From NCBI GenBank assembly GCA_023431725.1, contig JAEYVN010000579.1:1-5159 (forward strand): a stretch of DNA of 5,159 nucleotides, written 5' to 3'. The DNA is from Pseudomonadota bacterium (lineage in GTDB: Bacteria > Pseudomonadota > Alphaproteobacteria > Rhizobiales > Xanthobacteraceae). Under the pieces are notes generated by a model that ran no database searches, was not told where the DNA came from, and was given only the letters and a program-made list of their open reading frames with translations. This document shows positions 1 to 5,159 of this stretch, in pieces. A program made the position numbers and the translations under genes. How positions within the stretch are numbered: the first letter of the stretch is position 1; each line of letters starts with the position of its first letter.

Positions 1-37
1 GGACGGTGCAGATGGCACAAGCTCAAACGAAGCCGTG

Positions 38-328
38 TCAAATCTTCCTGGAAACAATCCGCCCGGTCCGCGCCGCCGGCTGTGTCGCCCTGCGATAGCT
101 CACATCGGCATCGTCCGGCGTCGCCCGGCGCTTCTCGCAGGTCTGCGGTGCGCGCAATTTGGTGGCGAACATATGCGCCAGGAACATCGCGTCGGCCGGC
201 CGGGTGCGGGCATGGCGCTCGCTGCCGACGGGGTTAACGGCGACCAGAGCCCGTGACGTCGATGTGTCCGCGCCGTCCCGATCTGCGCCACCTGTCCCGC
301 CGTCGCGGTTCACGTTCTCCGCCGCCAC
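38..328 (-). CDS. Small conserved-looking hypothetical protein (96 aa)
   Basis: No function is recognised. The frame could extend to a TTG at 346, but a GTG at 328 is preferred because AGGAGG lies five bases upstream of it. The product is hydrophilic, with no membrane segment or signal peptide. The N-terminal third is a Gly/Asp-rich, probably disordered stretch. The C-terminal half, from about residue 45, is basic and better organised: it contains ADAMFLAHMFATK followed by APQTCEKRRATP and a DVSYRRA segment. From memory this resembles short rhizobial hypothetical proteins with a FLAxxxAT...PQTRxRRRA pattern, but that is recall and not a search result. It is transcribed away from the PAS-GGDEF-EAL gene, and nothing ties it to PHA metabolism. 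The competing plus-strand frame over the same bases is low-complexity and Arg/Pro-rich, and is less convincing. Existence is moderately supported; function is unknown. Confidence 0.52.
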   Translation of the reverse strand: MAAENVNRDGGTGGADRDGADTSTSRALVAVNPVGSERHARTRPADAMFLAHMFATKLRAPQTCEKRRATPDDADVSYRRATQPAARTGRIVSRKI

Positions 329-333
329 TGCCG

Positions 334-339
334 CCTCCT
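334..339 (-). promoter_or_regulatory. Shine-Dalgarno AGGAGG for the small minus-strand gene
   Basis: The plus strand reads CCTCCT, giving a perfect AGGAGG on the minus strand, five bases before the GTG at 328. This site decides the start codon over the upstream TTG at 346. Confidence 0.5.
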
Positions 340-522
340 GCCTCAAGCTGGGACATTAACGCCCCATTTGCCATGAAGGTCGCAATCCGCGTGCCGGATA
401 ATGCACGGCGCGATCAGAGGTACCAGTTCGATACAAAGTGAAATGGTCCTTTTCCCCTTTCTTTAGAGTTGCTCTTCAGACTTGTGCGGTTGGCTGGGCC
501 TGCCCCGGCCGGGGGGATGCGC

Positions 523-528
523 AAAGGG
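523..528 (+). promoter_or_regulatory. Shine-Dalgarno-like AAAGGG deciding the GTG start at 536
   Basis: AAAGGG ends seven bases before the GTG at 536, a normal spacing. The alternative in-frame TTG at 482 has no purine-rich site in front of it. Confidence 0.5.
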
Positions 529-535
529 CTGTTGG

Positions 536-2290
536 GTGACCAAGACCTTCCGTCCGGTCGAACTGAATGCGGATGCCCGCGATCCAGGCATCACCGATGC
601 TGCATCGAACCTCGATGTCGCAGCCATCCTGACATTGAGTGGTGAAGCGGCCTACGAATGGCAAATCGCTTCCGACGCGCTGACATGGAGCGACAATGCG
701 CCGGCATTGCTCGGCCTGCACAATACCAGGGCGATTTCGACCGGCCGTCACTTTGCGATGTTGCTCGATACCGACAACGCAACGACGCGTGCCGACGCCG
801 TGACGCAGTCAGCGATGCGCGATCTCGGCGCGGGCGTCGCCTATCAGATTCAATATGCCATCCGGACAAGGCCGCGCGGACCGAAACTCTGGATCGAGGA
901 CACCGGCCGGTGGTTTGCCGGCAAGGACGGCAAACCGGAGCGCGCGCAAGGGCTCATTCGCGTCATCAACGACCGGCGCGAACACGAAGAGCATCTGGCC
1001 TATCTCTCCCGGTTCGACCCGCTCACCGGCGAGATCAATCGCTGGCACCTGACCGAGCAGCTCGAAAAACGGCTGGAGGAGGCGACCCGCACCGGAACCG
1101 ATTGCAGTGTCCTGCTGGTGGCGATCGACAATCTGGGACGCATCAACGAGGCCTATGGCTATGAAATCGCCGACGAAGTGATCGGCATCGTCGCGCGTCG
1201 ATTGCGCAGCACGATGCGCAGCGACGATTGTCTCGGCCGGTTTTCCGGCAACAAATTCGCGCTGGTGCTGCGCGATTGCTCGCCTGACGAAATCGGTATC
1301 GCGGCTGAACGGTTTCTCGGCCGTATCCGTCACGATGTCATCGTCACGACGGGCGGACCGATCTCGGTGACCGGCACGATCGGCGGTGTCGTCGCGCCGC
1401 GCCATGCGCGCGATGTGCATGATGTGCTCTCGCGCGCGCAGGAGGCGCTCGATCTTGCGAAGGAAAAAAGGCCGGGGTCGTTTCTGGTCTATCAGCCGAA
1501 TGCCGAGCGCGACGTGATGCGTCGTGAAAACATACGTGCAACCGATCGCATCGTGACGGCGCTCAACCAGCAGCGGATCGTGCTGGCTTACGAACCCGTC
1601 GTGGATGCGCACACGCGGGACGGCGCCTTCTACGAATGCCTGCTGCGGATCCAGGGCGTGGACGGGGAAATGATATCCGCCAGCGATATCATGCCGGTCG
1701 CCGAGCGGCTCGGCATCGTTCGTCTGCTCGACCAGCGGATGCTCGAACTGGCCCTATCGGAGATGGTGGCCAATCCCGAACTGCGGGCCAGCGTCAATGT
1801 CTCGGCCTCTTCGACGCTGGATCCGGACTGGTGGGCGCAGCTGGAAGCCATGCTCAAGCTGCACACCGATGTGGCCGAACGTCTGATTGTGGAAATCACC
1901 GAGACGGTTGCCATTCACGACATCGACAATGCGCGCGGGTTCGTTGCGCGGGTGAAGGATCTCGGCGCGCGCATTGCCATCGACGATTTCGGCGCCGGCA
2001 ATACGTCGTTCCGGAATCTGCGCAAGCTGGGCGTCGATATGATCAAGATCGACGGTGCCTTCATCAAGAATCTCGCGCACTCATCGGATGACCGCACATT
2101 CGTGCGCGCGATGCTGGAGCTGGCGCATGGCCTCAAGCTGCAAAGCGTTGCCGAATGGGTGCAGGATGCGCAGACCGCAGCGATGCTGGCGGCCTGGGGC
2201 TGTGATTATCTGCAGGGCGAATATATTGGGCAGGCGCGGTTTGAACGGCCCATCGCATTGTCGCGCGAAAAGCGCGCTGCCAAAGTCTGA
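536..2290 (+). CDS. PAS-GGDEF-EAL protein; probable c-di-GMP phosphodiesterase with degenerate GGDEF
   Basis: Read from the GTG at 536 the product is 584 aa, soluble and without membrane segments. Residues about 38-152 form a PAS_3-like sensor fold (WIEDTGRW, then GKDGKPERAQG, then INDRREHEE). Residues about 159-321 are a GGDEF domain starting at DPLTG; its signature is SGNKF (237-241) instead of GGDEF, so diguanylate cyclase activity is very unlikely. The inhibitory-site motif RSDD (228-231) sits five residues before it, the canonical spacing for c-di-GMP binding. Residues about 335-575 are an EAL domain: ECLLR (Glu367), NVS (Asn421), EITET (Glu453), DDFGAG (Asp483/484), IKID (Lys504), AEWVQ (Glu540) and QGE (Gln560). 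These match the metal- and substrate-binding residues of active enzymes, except that the second Glu of the usual AEGVE is Gln543. I infer a phosphodiesterase that hydrolyses c-di-GMP to pGpG, controlled by PAS and GGDEF; a pure binding role is also possible. Confidence 0.93.
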   Translation: MTKTFRPVELNADARDPGITDAASNLDVAAILTLSGEAAYEWQIASDALTWSDNAPALLGLHNTRAISTGRHFAMLLDTDNATTRADAVTQSAMRDLGAGVAYQIQYAIRTRPRGPKLWIEDTGRWFAGKDGKPERAQGLIRVINDRREHEEHLAYLSRFDPLTGEINRWHLTEQLEKRLEEATRTGTDCSVLLVAIDNLGRINEAYGYEIADEVIGIVARRLRSTMRSDDCLGRFSGNKFALVLRDCSPDEIGIAAERFLGRIRHDVIVTTGGPISVTGTIGGVVAPRHARDVHDVLSRAQEALDLAKEKRPGSFLVYQPNAERDVMRRENIRATDRIVTALNQQRIVLAYEPVVDAHTRDGAFYECLLRIQGVDGEMISASDIMPVAERLGIVRLLDQRMLELALSEMVANPELRASVNVSASSTLDPDWWAQLEAMLKLHTDVAERLIVEITETVAIHDIDNARGFVARVKDLGARIAIDDFGAGNTSFRNLRKLGVDMIKIDGAFIKNLAHSSDDRTFVRAMLELAHGLKLQSVAEWVQDAQTAAMLAAWGCDYLQGEYIGQARFERPIALSREKRAAKV

Positions 2291-3014
2291 GAAGTGACAA
2301 CCTGCGTTTCAGAGCATGCTTCGCGGTCGTTGATCCGAACGCTCTGGCATTCAGCCAGTCGCGCCATGGGTCGGGGCTCCCGAGGTCCGTTGCGCCGCCA
2401 TGCCGCTTTACAAGCGCCAGTATCGTGTGAGCGATGTCATGCCCGCTCCAGTTCAGGAAAATGATTGAGACGTGGAGTTCATCCGCCCGCCGGCGCCAGA
2501 GCGCGAACATCGTGCCAATCCGGAAAGGGTTGTGGCACGCTTTGACCGGATGTCGCAATTTTAGATAGACGCCAGCGAAGCCCCATCGCGTATAAGTCAC
2601 CTTTGCGTAGGACACATTCGACCAGGCAATAGCCTCGCGGCACTGGCGGCGATCCATAAAGCTGTGCGGTCCGAGTACGAGTAAACGCGCGCCCCTGACA
2701 AGATCCACAAAGCCCGTCACGGCCATCAGGAGCATGAATGCGCCGATCGTTGCGTTCATGAGGAACAGCAACGCAACAACGACGTCGGCCGCTGAACGCA
2801 AGCTTACGGCATGGATGATACCGGCGCTCAGTGCTGCCAACGAGCCGCCCAACATGATCGTTCCGCCGATTAAACCAAACGTAACCCACGGTCCGGCGCG
2901 TGAACTCAATTCCGCGGGAAGCCATATCCGCAGCGGCGGTGTGTCAAGCGGCTGAGAGAGGGTTGGCTCTCTCGGAATATCGACAAAGCTTCGGCCGTTC
3001 GATTCTGCAGTCAT
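2133..3014 (-). CDS. Hypothetical membrane protein with two helices and a soluble C-terminal domain
   Basis: The 293-aa frame starts at the ATG at 3014. A polar N-terminus is followed by two hydrophobic segments at about residues 43-70 (WVTFGLIGGTIMLGG onward) and 76-105 (ADVVVALLFLMNATIG onward), so it should sit in the inner membrane as a helical hairpin. Residues about 108-205 look soluble: LLVLGPHSFMDRR, then IAWSNVSYAKV, then GVYLKLRHP, then HVSIIFLNWSG. The order (two helices, then a strand-rich part with a 'D...I.WS.V' motif) resembles bacterial PH-like or STM3941-type proteins; this is inference. A conserved-looking body ends near residue 225. Residues 242-293 are encoded antisense to the EAL gene and are Pro/Arg-rich, as expected of a shadow frame, so the tail may be non-native. 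No good Shine-Dalgarno site is visible. It lies 52 bases downstream of phaR on the same strand, so co-transcription is possible. Function is unknown. Confidence 0.7.
   Translation of the reverse strand: MTAESNGRSFVDIPREPTLSQPLDTPPLRIWLPAELSSRAGPWVTFGLIGGTIMLGGSLAALSAGIIHAVSLRSAADVVVALLFLMNATIGAFMLLMAVTGFVDLVRGARLLVLGPHSFMDRRQCREAIAWSNVSYAKVTYTRWGFAGVYLKLRHPVKACHNPFRIGTMFALWRRRADELHVSIIFLNWSGHDIAHTILALVKRHGGATDLGSPDPWRDWLNARAFGSTTAKHALKRRLSLLRLWQRAFRATMRWAVQTAPAQYIRPADNHSPRPPASLRSAHPAPIRQRFAA
2310..2346. repeat. Imperfect inverted repeat downstream of the EAL gene
   Basis: CAGAGC at 2310-2315 pairs with GCTCTG at 2341-2346, and TTCG at 2320-2323 pairs with CGAA at 2336-2339 inside it, giving a bulged stem with a 12-base loop. 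It begins 19 bases after the EAL stop and could slow transcription or protect the 3' end, but there is no T run. It also lies inside the C-terminal part of the minus-strand membrane-protein gene. The AGAGCATG and TGATCCGAACGCTCT pieces recall dispersed palindromes of Bradyrhizobium-like genomes, which is recollection only. Confidence 0.3.
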
Positions 3015-3066
3015 GCATAACCATTACGGCCGGAATGTTAGGGAGCCGGGGATCGATGCCGACGCG

Positions 3067-3663
3067 TTATTCCTTGTCGCTGATCTTGTCGATCTTGCGC
3101 TGCATGTCCTCGATCTGACGCTTGAGAGCGTCGATGTCGTCGGACGAGGTTGAAGCGGGCTTCGGCGCGTCGTTGGCTGTACCGGATGCCGGTTCTTTGG
3201 GAGTCGGGATGAACGGCGAGAACATCGAGAATGTCTTCTGAAACATCTCCATGTTGCGCCGGACCTGTTCTTCCATCGGACCGAAGGACGGCACGTTCAC
3301 ACCGAAGGCCTGCGACATCTGCTGGCGCAGCTTTTCCTGCTCTTTGGTGAAGGATTCCAGCGACACTTCGAGATAGCGCGGCACCATCATCTGCATCGAA
3401 TCGCCGTAGAAGCGAATGAGCTGACGCAGGAAATTGATCGGCAGAAGATTCTGCCCTTCCTTGTTTTCCTGTTCGAAGATGATCTGGGCAAGCACGGAGC
3501 GTGTGATGTCTTCACCGCTCTTGGCATCATAGACGACGAAGTTCTCGCCGGCTTTCACCATTGTCGCCAGGTCTTCCAGCGTTACATACGTGCTGGTCCC
3601 GGTATTGTAGAGGCGCCGGTTGGCGTATTTCTTGATCGTGATCGGTTCGTCGGATTTTGCCAT
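3067..3663 (-). CDS. phaR: PhaR, polyhydroxyalkanoate synthesis repressor
   Basis: The product is 198 aa, the usual length for alphaproteobacterial PhaR. Residues about 8-67 form the PHB/PHA accumulation regulator DNA-binding domain, with the hallmark IKKYANRRLYNT and SxYVTLEDLATMVK followed by DITRSVLAQIIFEQE. Residues about 70-115 form the PHB_acc domain (LLPINFLRQLIRFYG, then PRYLEVSLESF). A Met/Gln/Phe-rich middle (112-150) and a Pro/Ala/Ser linker lead to a short heptad-like coiled coil at 175-197 (IDALKRQIEDMQRKIDKI). In studied relatives PhaR binds PHA-gene promoters and is released by binding nascent PHA granules. The ATG at 3663 is chosen because homology begins just after it; the frame stays open back to 3843 without similarity. 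Only a weak AAGCGG lies four bases upstream. It is divergent from phaA across 185 bases, so it probably controls phaA and itself from there. Confidence 0.96.
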   Translation of the reverse strand: MAKSDEPITIKKYANRRLYNTGTSTYVTLEDLATMVKAGENFVVYDAKSGEDITRSVLAQIIFEQENKEGQNLLPINFLRQLIRFYGDSMQMMVPRYLEVSLESFTKEQEKLRQQMSQAFGVNVPSFGPMEEQVRRNMEMFQKTFSMFSPFIPTPKEPASGTANDAPKPASTSSDDIDALKRQIEDMQRKIDKISDKE

Positions 3664-3769
3664 GACACCGCTTGATTGGCACGCCGCTGAACACCCGGAA
3701 GAATGGGCCGATGGATTCAAAATAGGCGGTTTCTTCGGCGCGGGCCACAGTTTTGTTCGGACCGCGCCA

Positions 3770-3822
3770 TGCGGGATTGCACGACCGGCGGTTTTGCGGG
3801 ATGGCCGCGGCATGCTATGCGG
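3770..3822 (+). repeat. Three TGCGG direct repeats (two as TGCGGGAT), possible PhaR sites
   Basis: TGCGGGAT occurs at 3770-3777 and exactly again at 3795-3802; a shorter TGCGG follows at 3818-3822. Start-to-start distances are 25 and 23 bases, a little over two helical turns. They lie just upstream of the phaA ribosome-binding site, where a repressor would act. The identity of the binding protein is inferred, and short GC-rich words can recur by chance. Confidence 0.35.
3810..3820. promoter_or_regulatory. Dyad GCAT-N3-ATGC, candidate operator
   Basis: GCAT at 3810-3813 and ATGC at 3817-3820 form a perfect four-base inverted repeat around GCT. It ends 14 bases before the phaA Shine-Dalgarno site and overlaps the third TGCGG element and the weak -10 candidate. 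It is short enough to be chance. Confidence 0.3.
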
Positions 3823-3834
3823 TCGCCAACGGAC

Positions 3835-3840
3835 AAGGAG
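3835..3840 (+). promoter_or_regulatory. Shine-Dalgarno AAGGAG of phaA
   Basis: AAGGAG ends eight bases before the ATG at 3849. An out-of-frame ATG at 3844 is only three bases away, too close, so this site fixes the phaA start. Confidence 0.85.
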
Positions 3841-3848
3841 CACATGTC

Positions 3849-5027
3849 ATGCAAGATGATATCGTCATCGTCGGAGCCGCGCGTACGCCGGTCGGTGCAT
3901 TCAACGGCGCGTTCGCAAACCTTCCCGCACACGAGCTTGGCAAGGTGGCCATCGCGGCCGCGCTCCAGCGCTCGGGCATCGAGGCGCCGCAGGTCTCCGA
4001 AGTGATCATGGGGCAGATCCTCACGGCCGGCGAAGGGCAGAATCCGGCCCGCCAGGCCTCGATTGCGGCCGGTATCCCGGTCGAGAGCCCTGCCTGGAGC
4101 GTAAACCAGCTCTGCGGTTCGGGTCTGCGGGCCGTGGCGCTTGGCTATCAGGCCATCCTGAACGGCGATTCCGAGATCGTGGTCGCCGGTGGGCAGGAAT
4201 CCATGAGCATGGCGCCGCATTGCGCACATCTGCGCGGTGGCGTGAAGATGGGCGATTTCCAGATGGTCGACACCATGATCAAGGACGGCCTCTGGGATGC
4301 CTTCAACGGCTACCACATGGGCACGACCGCCGAGAATGTCGCCAAGCAGTGGCAGATCACCCGCCAGCAGCAGGACGAGTTCGCAGTCGCCTCGCAGAAC
4401 AAGGCCGAGGCCGCGATGAAGGCCGGCAAGTTCAAGGACGAGATCGCCGCCGTCACCATCAAGTCGCGCAAGGGCGATATCGTGGTCGATACCGACGAGT
4501 ATCCGAAGGCCGGCGTGACGATCGAATCGATCGCCAAGCTGCGTCCCGCCTTCGACAAGGAAGGCAGCGTCACCGCCGCCAACGCCTCGGGCATCAATGA
4601 CGGCGCCGCCGCTGTGGTGCTGATGAAGGCGTCGCAGGCGCAGAAGGAAGGCCGTCCGATCCTCGCCCGCATCGCGTCCTGGGCGCATGCCGGTGTTGAC
4701 CCGTCCATCATGGGCACCGGCCCGATCCCGGCGTCGCGCTCGGCCTTGAAGAAAGCCGGCTGGAAGATCGAGGACCTCGATCTGATCGAGGCCAACGAGG
4801 CCTTTGCGGCTCAGGCCTGTGCGGTGAACAAGGATCTCGGCTGGGATACCGGCAAGGTCAACGTCAACGGCGGCGCGATCGCCATCGGGCATCCGATCGG
4901 TGCCTCGGGTGCGCGCGTGCTCACCACGCTGCTCTACGAAATGGAGAAGCGCAACGCGAAGAAGGGCCTCGCCACGCTGTGCATCGGCGGCGGCATGGGC
5001 ATTGCGATGTGTCTCGAGCGCGCATAA
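3849..5027 (+). CDS. phaA: PhaA, acetyl-CoA acetyltransferase (biosynthetic beta-ketothiolase)
   Basis: This cytosolic enzyme joins two acetyl-CoA to give acetoacetyl-CoA and free CoA, the first step of polyhydroxybutyrate synthesis; it can also run in the thiolytic direction. The product is 392 aa, the normal family length, and the residue numbering matches the Zoogloea ramigera thiolase. The acylated nucleophile Cys89 lies in NQLCGSG, Asn316 in EANEAFA, His348 in GHPIGASG, and the base Cys378 in CIGGGMG. The N-terminal thiolase domain spans about residues 4-265 and the C-terminal domain about 272-391; the N-terminus ([14 protein letters not shown]) is typical. The start is fixed by AAGGAG eight bases upstream. 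It is divergent from phaR, which probably regulates it. The next gene lies beyond the window; phaB (acetoacetyl-CoA reductase) would be the usual partner. No catalytic residue is missing and the reading frame is intact. Confidence 0.98.
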   Translation: MQDDIVIVGAARTPVGAFNGAFANLPAHELGKVAIAAALQRSGIEAPQVSEVIMGQILTAGEGQNPARQASIAAGIPVESPAWSVNQLCGSGLRAVALGYQAILNGDSEIVVAGGQESMSMAPHCAHLRGGVKMGDFQMVDTMIKDGLWDAFNGYHMGTTAENVAKQWQITRQQQDEFAVASQNKAEAAMKAGKFKDEIAAVTIKSRKGDIVVDTDEYPKAGVTIESIAKLRPAFDKEGSVTAANASGINDGAAAVVLMKASQAQKEGRPILARIASWAHAGVDPSIMGTGPIPASRSALKKAGWKIEDLDLIEANEAFAAQACAVNKDLGWDTGKVNVNGGAIAIGHPIGASGARVLTTLLYEMEKRNAKKGLATLCIGGGMGIAMCLERA

Positions 5028-5036
5028 GCGCGCGCT
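5017..5036 (+). other. GC-rich hairpin spanning the phaA stop codon
   Basis: AGCGCGC at 5017-5023 pairs with GCGCGCT at 5030-5036 around a six-base loop that contains the TAA stop. No T tract follows, so it is not a classical terminator. It may simply reflect GC-rich codons, or may shield the 3' end of the message. Confidence 0.3.
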
Positions 5037-5088
5037 GCGCTTAAACGCCACACTGCGACGCAAAATTGATCTGACTGTCTATCTGACT

Positions 5089-5130
5089 CATGGCCGGGGC
5101 TTGCTCCGGCCATGAACGTGTCTAGTCTTT
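5089..5130 (+). terminator. Stem-loop after phaA, probable terminator or attenuator
   Basis: CATGGCCGG at 5089-5097 pairs perfectly with CCGGCCATG at 5106-5114. A G-U and a G-C pair extend it to 11 pairs closed by the stable CTTG tetraloop at 5100-5103. The tail to 5130 ends in TCTAGTCTTT and is only moderately T-rich. It starts 62 bases after the phaA stop. It either ends a phaA transcript or partly separates phaA from a downstream gene. Confidence 0.6.
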
Positions 5131-5159
5131 GACGTCTGGTCGAATCCTGGCCCGTTCAA

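Larger units (their letters stand above)
329..535. other. Divergent intergenic region
   Basis: This stretch separates the minus-strand small gene from the plus-strand PAS-GGDEF-EAL gene and should hold both promoters. It includes an AT-richer part around 435-475 with a pyrimidine run (CCTTTTCCCCTTTCTTTAG), which contrasts with the GC-rich surroundings. A GATAAT hexamer lies at 397-402, but no -35 element is correctly spaced before it. No confident promoter, operator or riboswitch could be assigned. Confidence 0.4.
3664..3848. promoter_or_regulatory. phaR-phaA divergent control region
   Basis: These 185 bases separate the start codons of phaR (minus) and phaA (plus) and must carry both promoters. 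The phaA side holds three TGCGG elements and an 11-base dyad. A possible phaA promoter is TTGCGG (3794-3799) with TATGCG (3816-3821) at a 16-base spacing, but the -10 is poor. TGC-rich sites are known targets of PhaR in other alphaproteobacteria, so autoregulation and phaA control from here are plausible; the exact operator is inferred. Confidence 0.6.

Noticed and set aside
35..256. Plus-strand frame overlapping the small minus-strand gene
   Set aside because: Pro/Arg-rich low-complexity product with no Shine-Dalgarno site; the minus-strand frame has a strong ribosome-binding site and a more protein-like sequence.
368..402. TTGCCA and GATAAT as a sigma-70 promoter for the EAL gene
   Set aside because: The spacing between the two hexamers is 23 bases, too long for a normal promoter.
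482..535. TTG-initiated N-terminal extension of the PAS-GGDEF-EAL protein
   Set aside because: No Shine-Dalgarno site before the TTG, and the 18 extra residues (Gly/Cys/Trp/Pro-rich) look unlike a protein start; the GTG at 536 has AAAGGG at good spacing.
809..1612. 267-codon open frame antisense to the PAS-GGDEF-EAL gene
   Set aside because: It is fully covered by recognised PAS and GGDEF domains on the plus strand, and its product has no recognisable motif.
2479..2925. 148-codon minus-strand frame inside the membrane-protein gene
   Set aside because: Arg-rich out-of-frame shadow; the main frame encodes clear hydrophobic helices.
3664..3843. 60-residue upstream extension of PhaR
   Set aside because: The open frame continues, but PhaR similarity begins right after the ATG at 3663, and the extension would run through the phaA promoter region with a composition unlike PhaR.
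3717..5063. 448-codon open frame antisense to phaA
   Set aside because: It mirrors the codon pattern of an unmistakable thiolase; the His/Arg/Gly/Asp-rich product is typical of the opposite strand of a GC-rich gene.
5138..5147. GGTCGAATCC resembling a tRNA T-arm
   Set aside because: One base short of the GGTTCGAATCC pattern, and no acceptor, D or anticodon stems can be folded around it.
1..5159. CRISPR array, insertion sequence or prophage genes
   Set aside because: No regularly spaced repeats, transposase motifs, terminal inverted repeats or phage-like genes were seen.

Overview
The window looks like chromosomal DNA from an alphaproteobacterium of the Rhizobiales, most likely the Bradyrhizobium/Rhodopseudomonas/Afipia group. 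This is inferred from the GC-rich coding sequence, the style of the PhaR and PhaA proteins and their divergent arrangement; no 16S or other marker is present to settle it. No mobile element, CRISPR array, rRNA or complete tRNA was seen.

Layout from left to right. (1) A small minus-strand gene of unknown function (38..328), with a well-placed AGGAGG upstream of a GTG start. (2) An intergenic stretch leading to a divergently oriented gene. (3) A plus-strand cytosolic PAS-GGDEF-EAL protein (536..2290). Its GGDEF signature is destroyed (SGNKF), but the inhibitory-site motif RxxD and nearly all EAL catalytic residues are kept, so it is best read as a cyclic-di-GMP phosphodiesterase or sensor. (4) A convergent minus-strand gene for a two-helix membrane protein (2133..3014), whose 3' end runs 158 bases antisense into the EAL gene. 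(5) phaR, the polyhydroxyalkanoate (PHA) synthesis regulator, on the minus strand (3067..3663). (6) A 185-base divergent control region with TGCGG repeats and a small dyad. (7) phaA, the acetyl-CoA acetyltransferase, on the plus strand (3849..5027), followed by a strong stem-loop. The window ends before the next gene, which in this kind of locus is usually phaB.

The core is therefore a PHA (polyhydroxybutyrate) metabolism locus. PhaA condenses two acetyl-CoA into acetoacetyl-CoA, and PhaR represses PHA genes until granules titrate it away. The adjacent cyclic-di-GMP enzyme and membrane protein are not known partners of this pathway; any link is inference from position only. I did not find a convincingly new multi-gene system. 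The most unusual features are the degenerate GGDEF with an intact I-site, the antisense 3' overlap, and the repeated TGCGG elements in the phaR-phaA control region.
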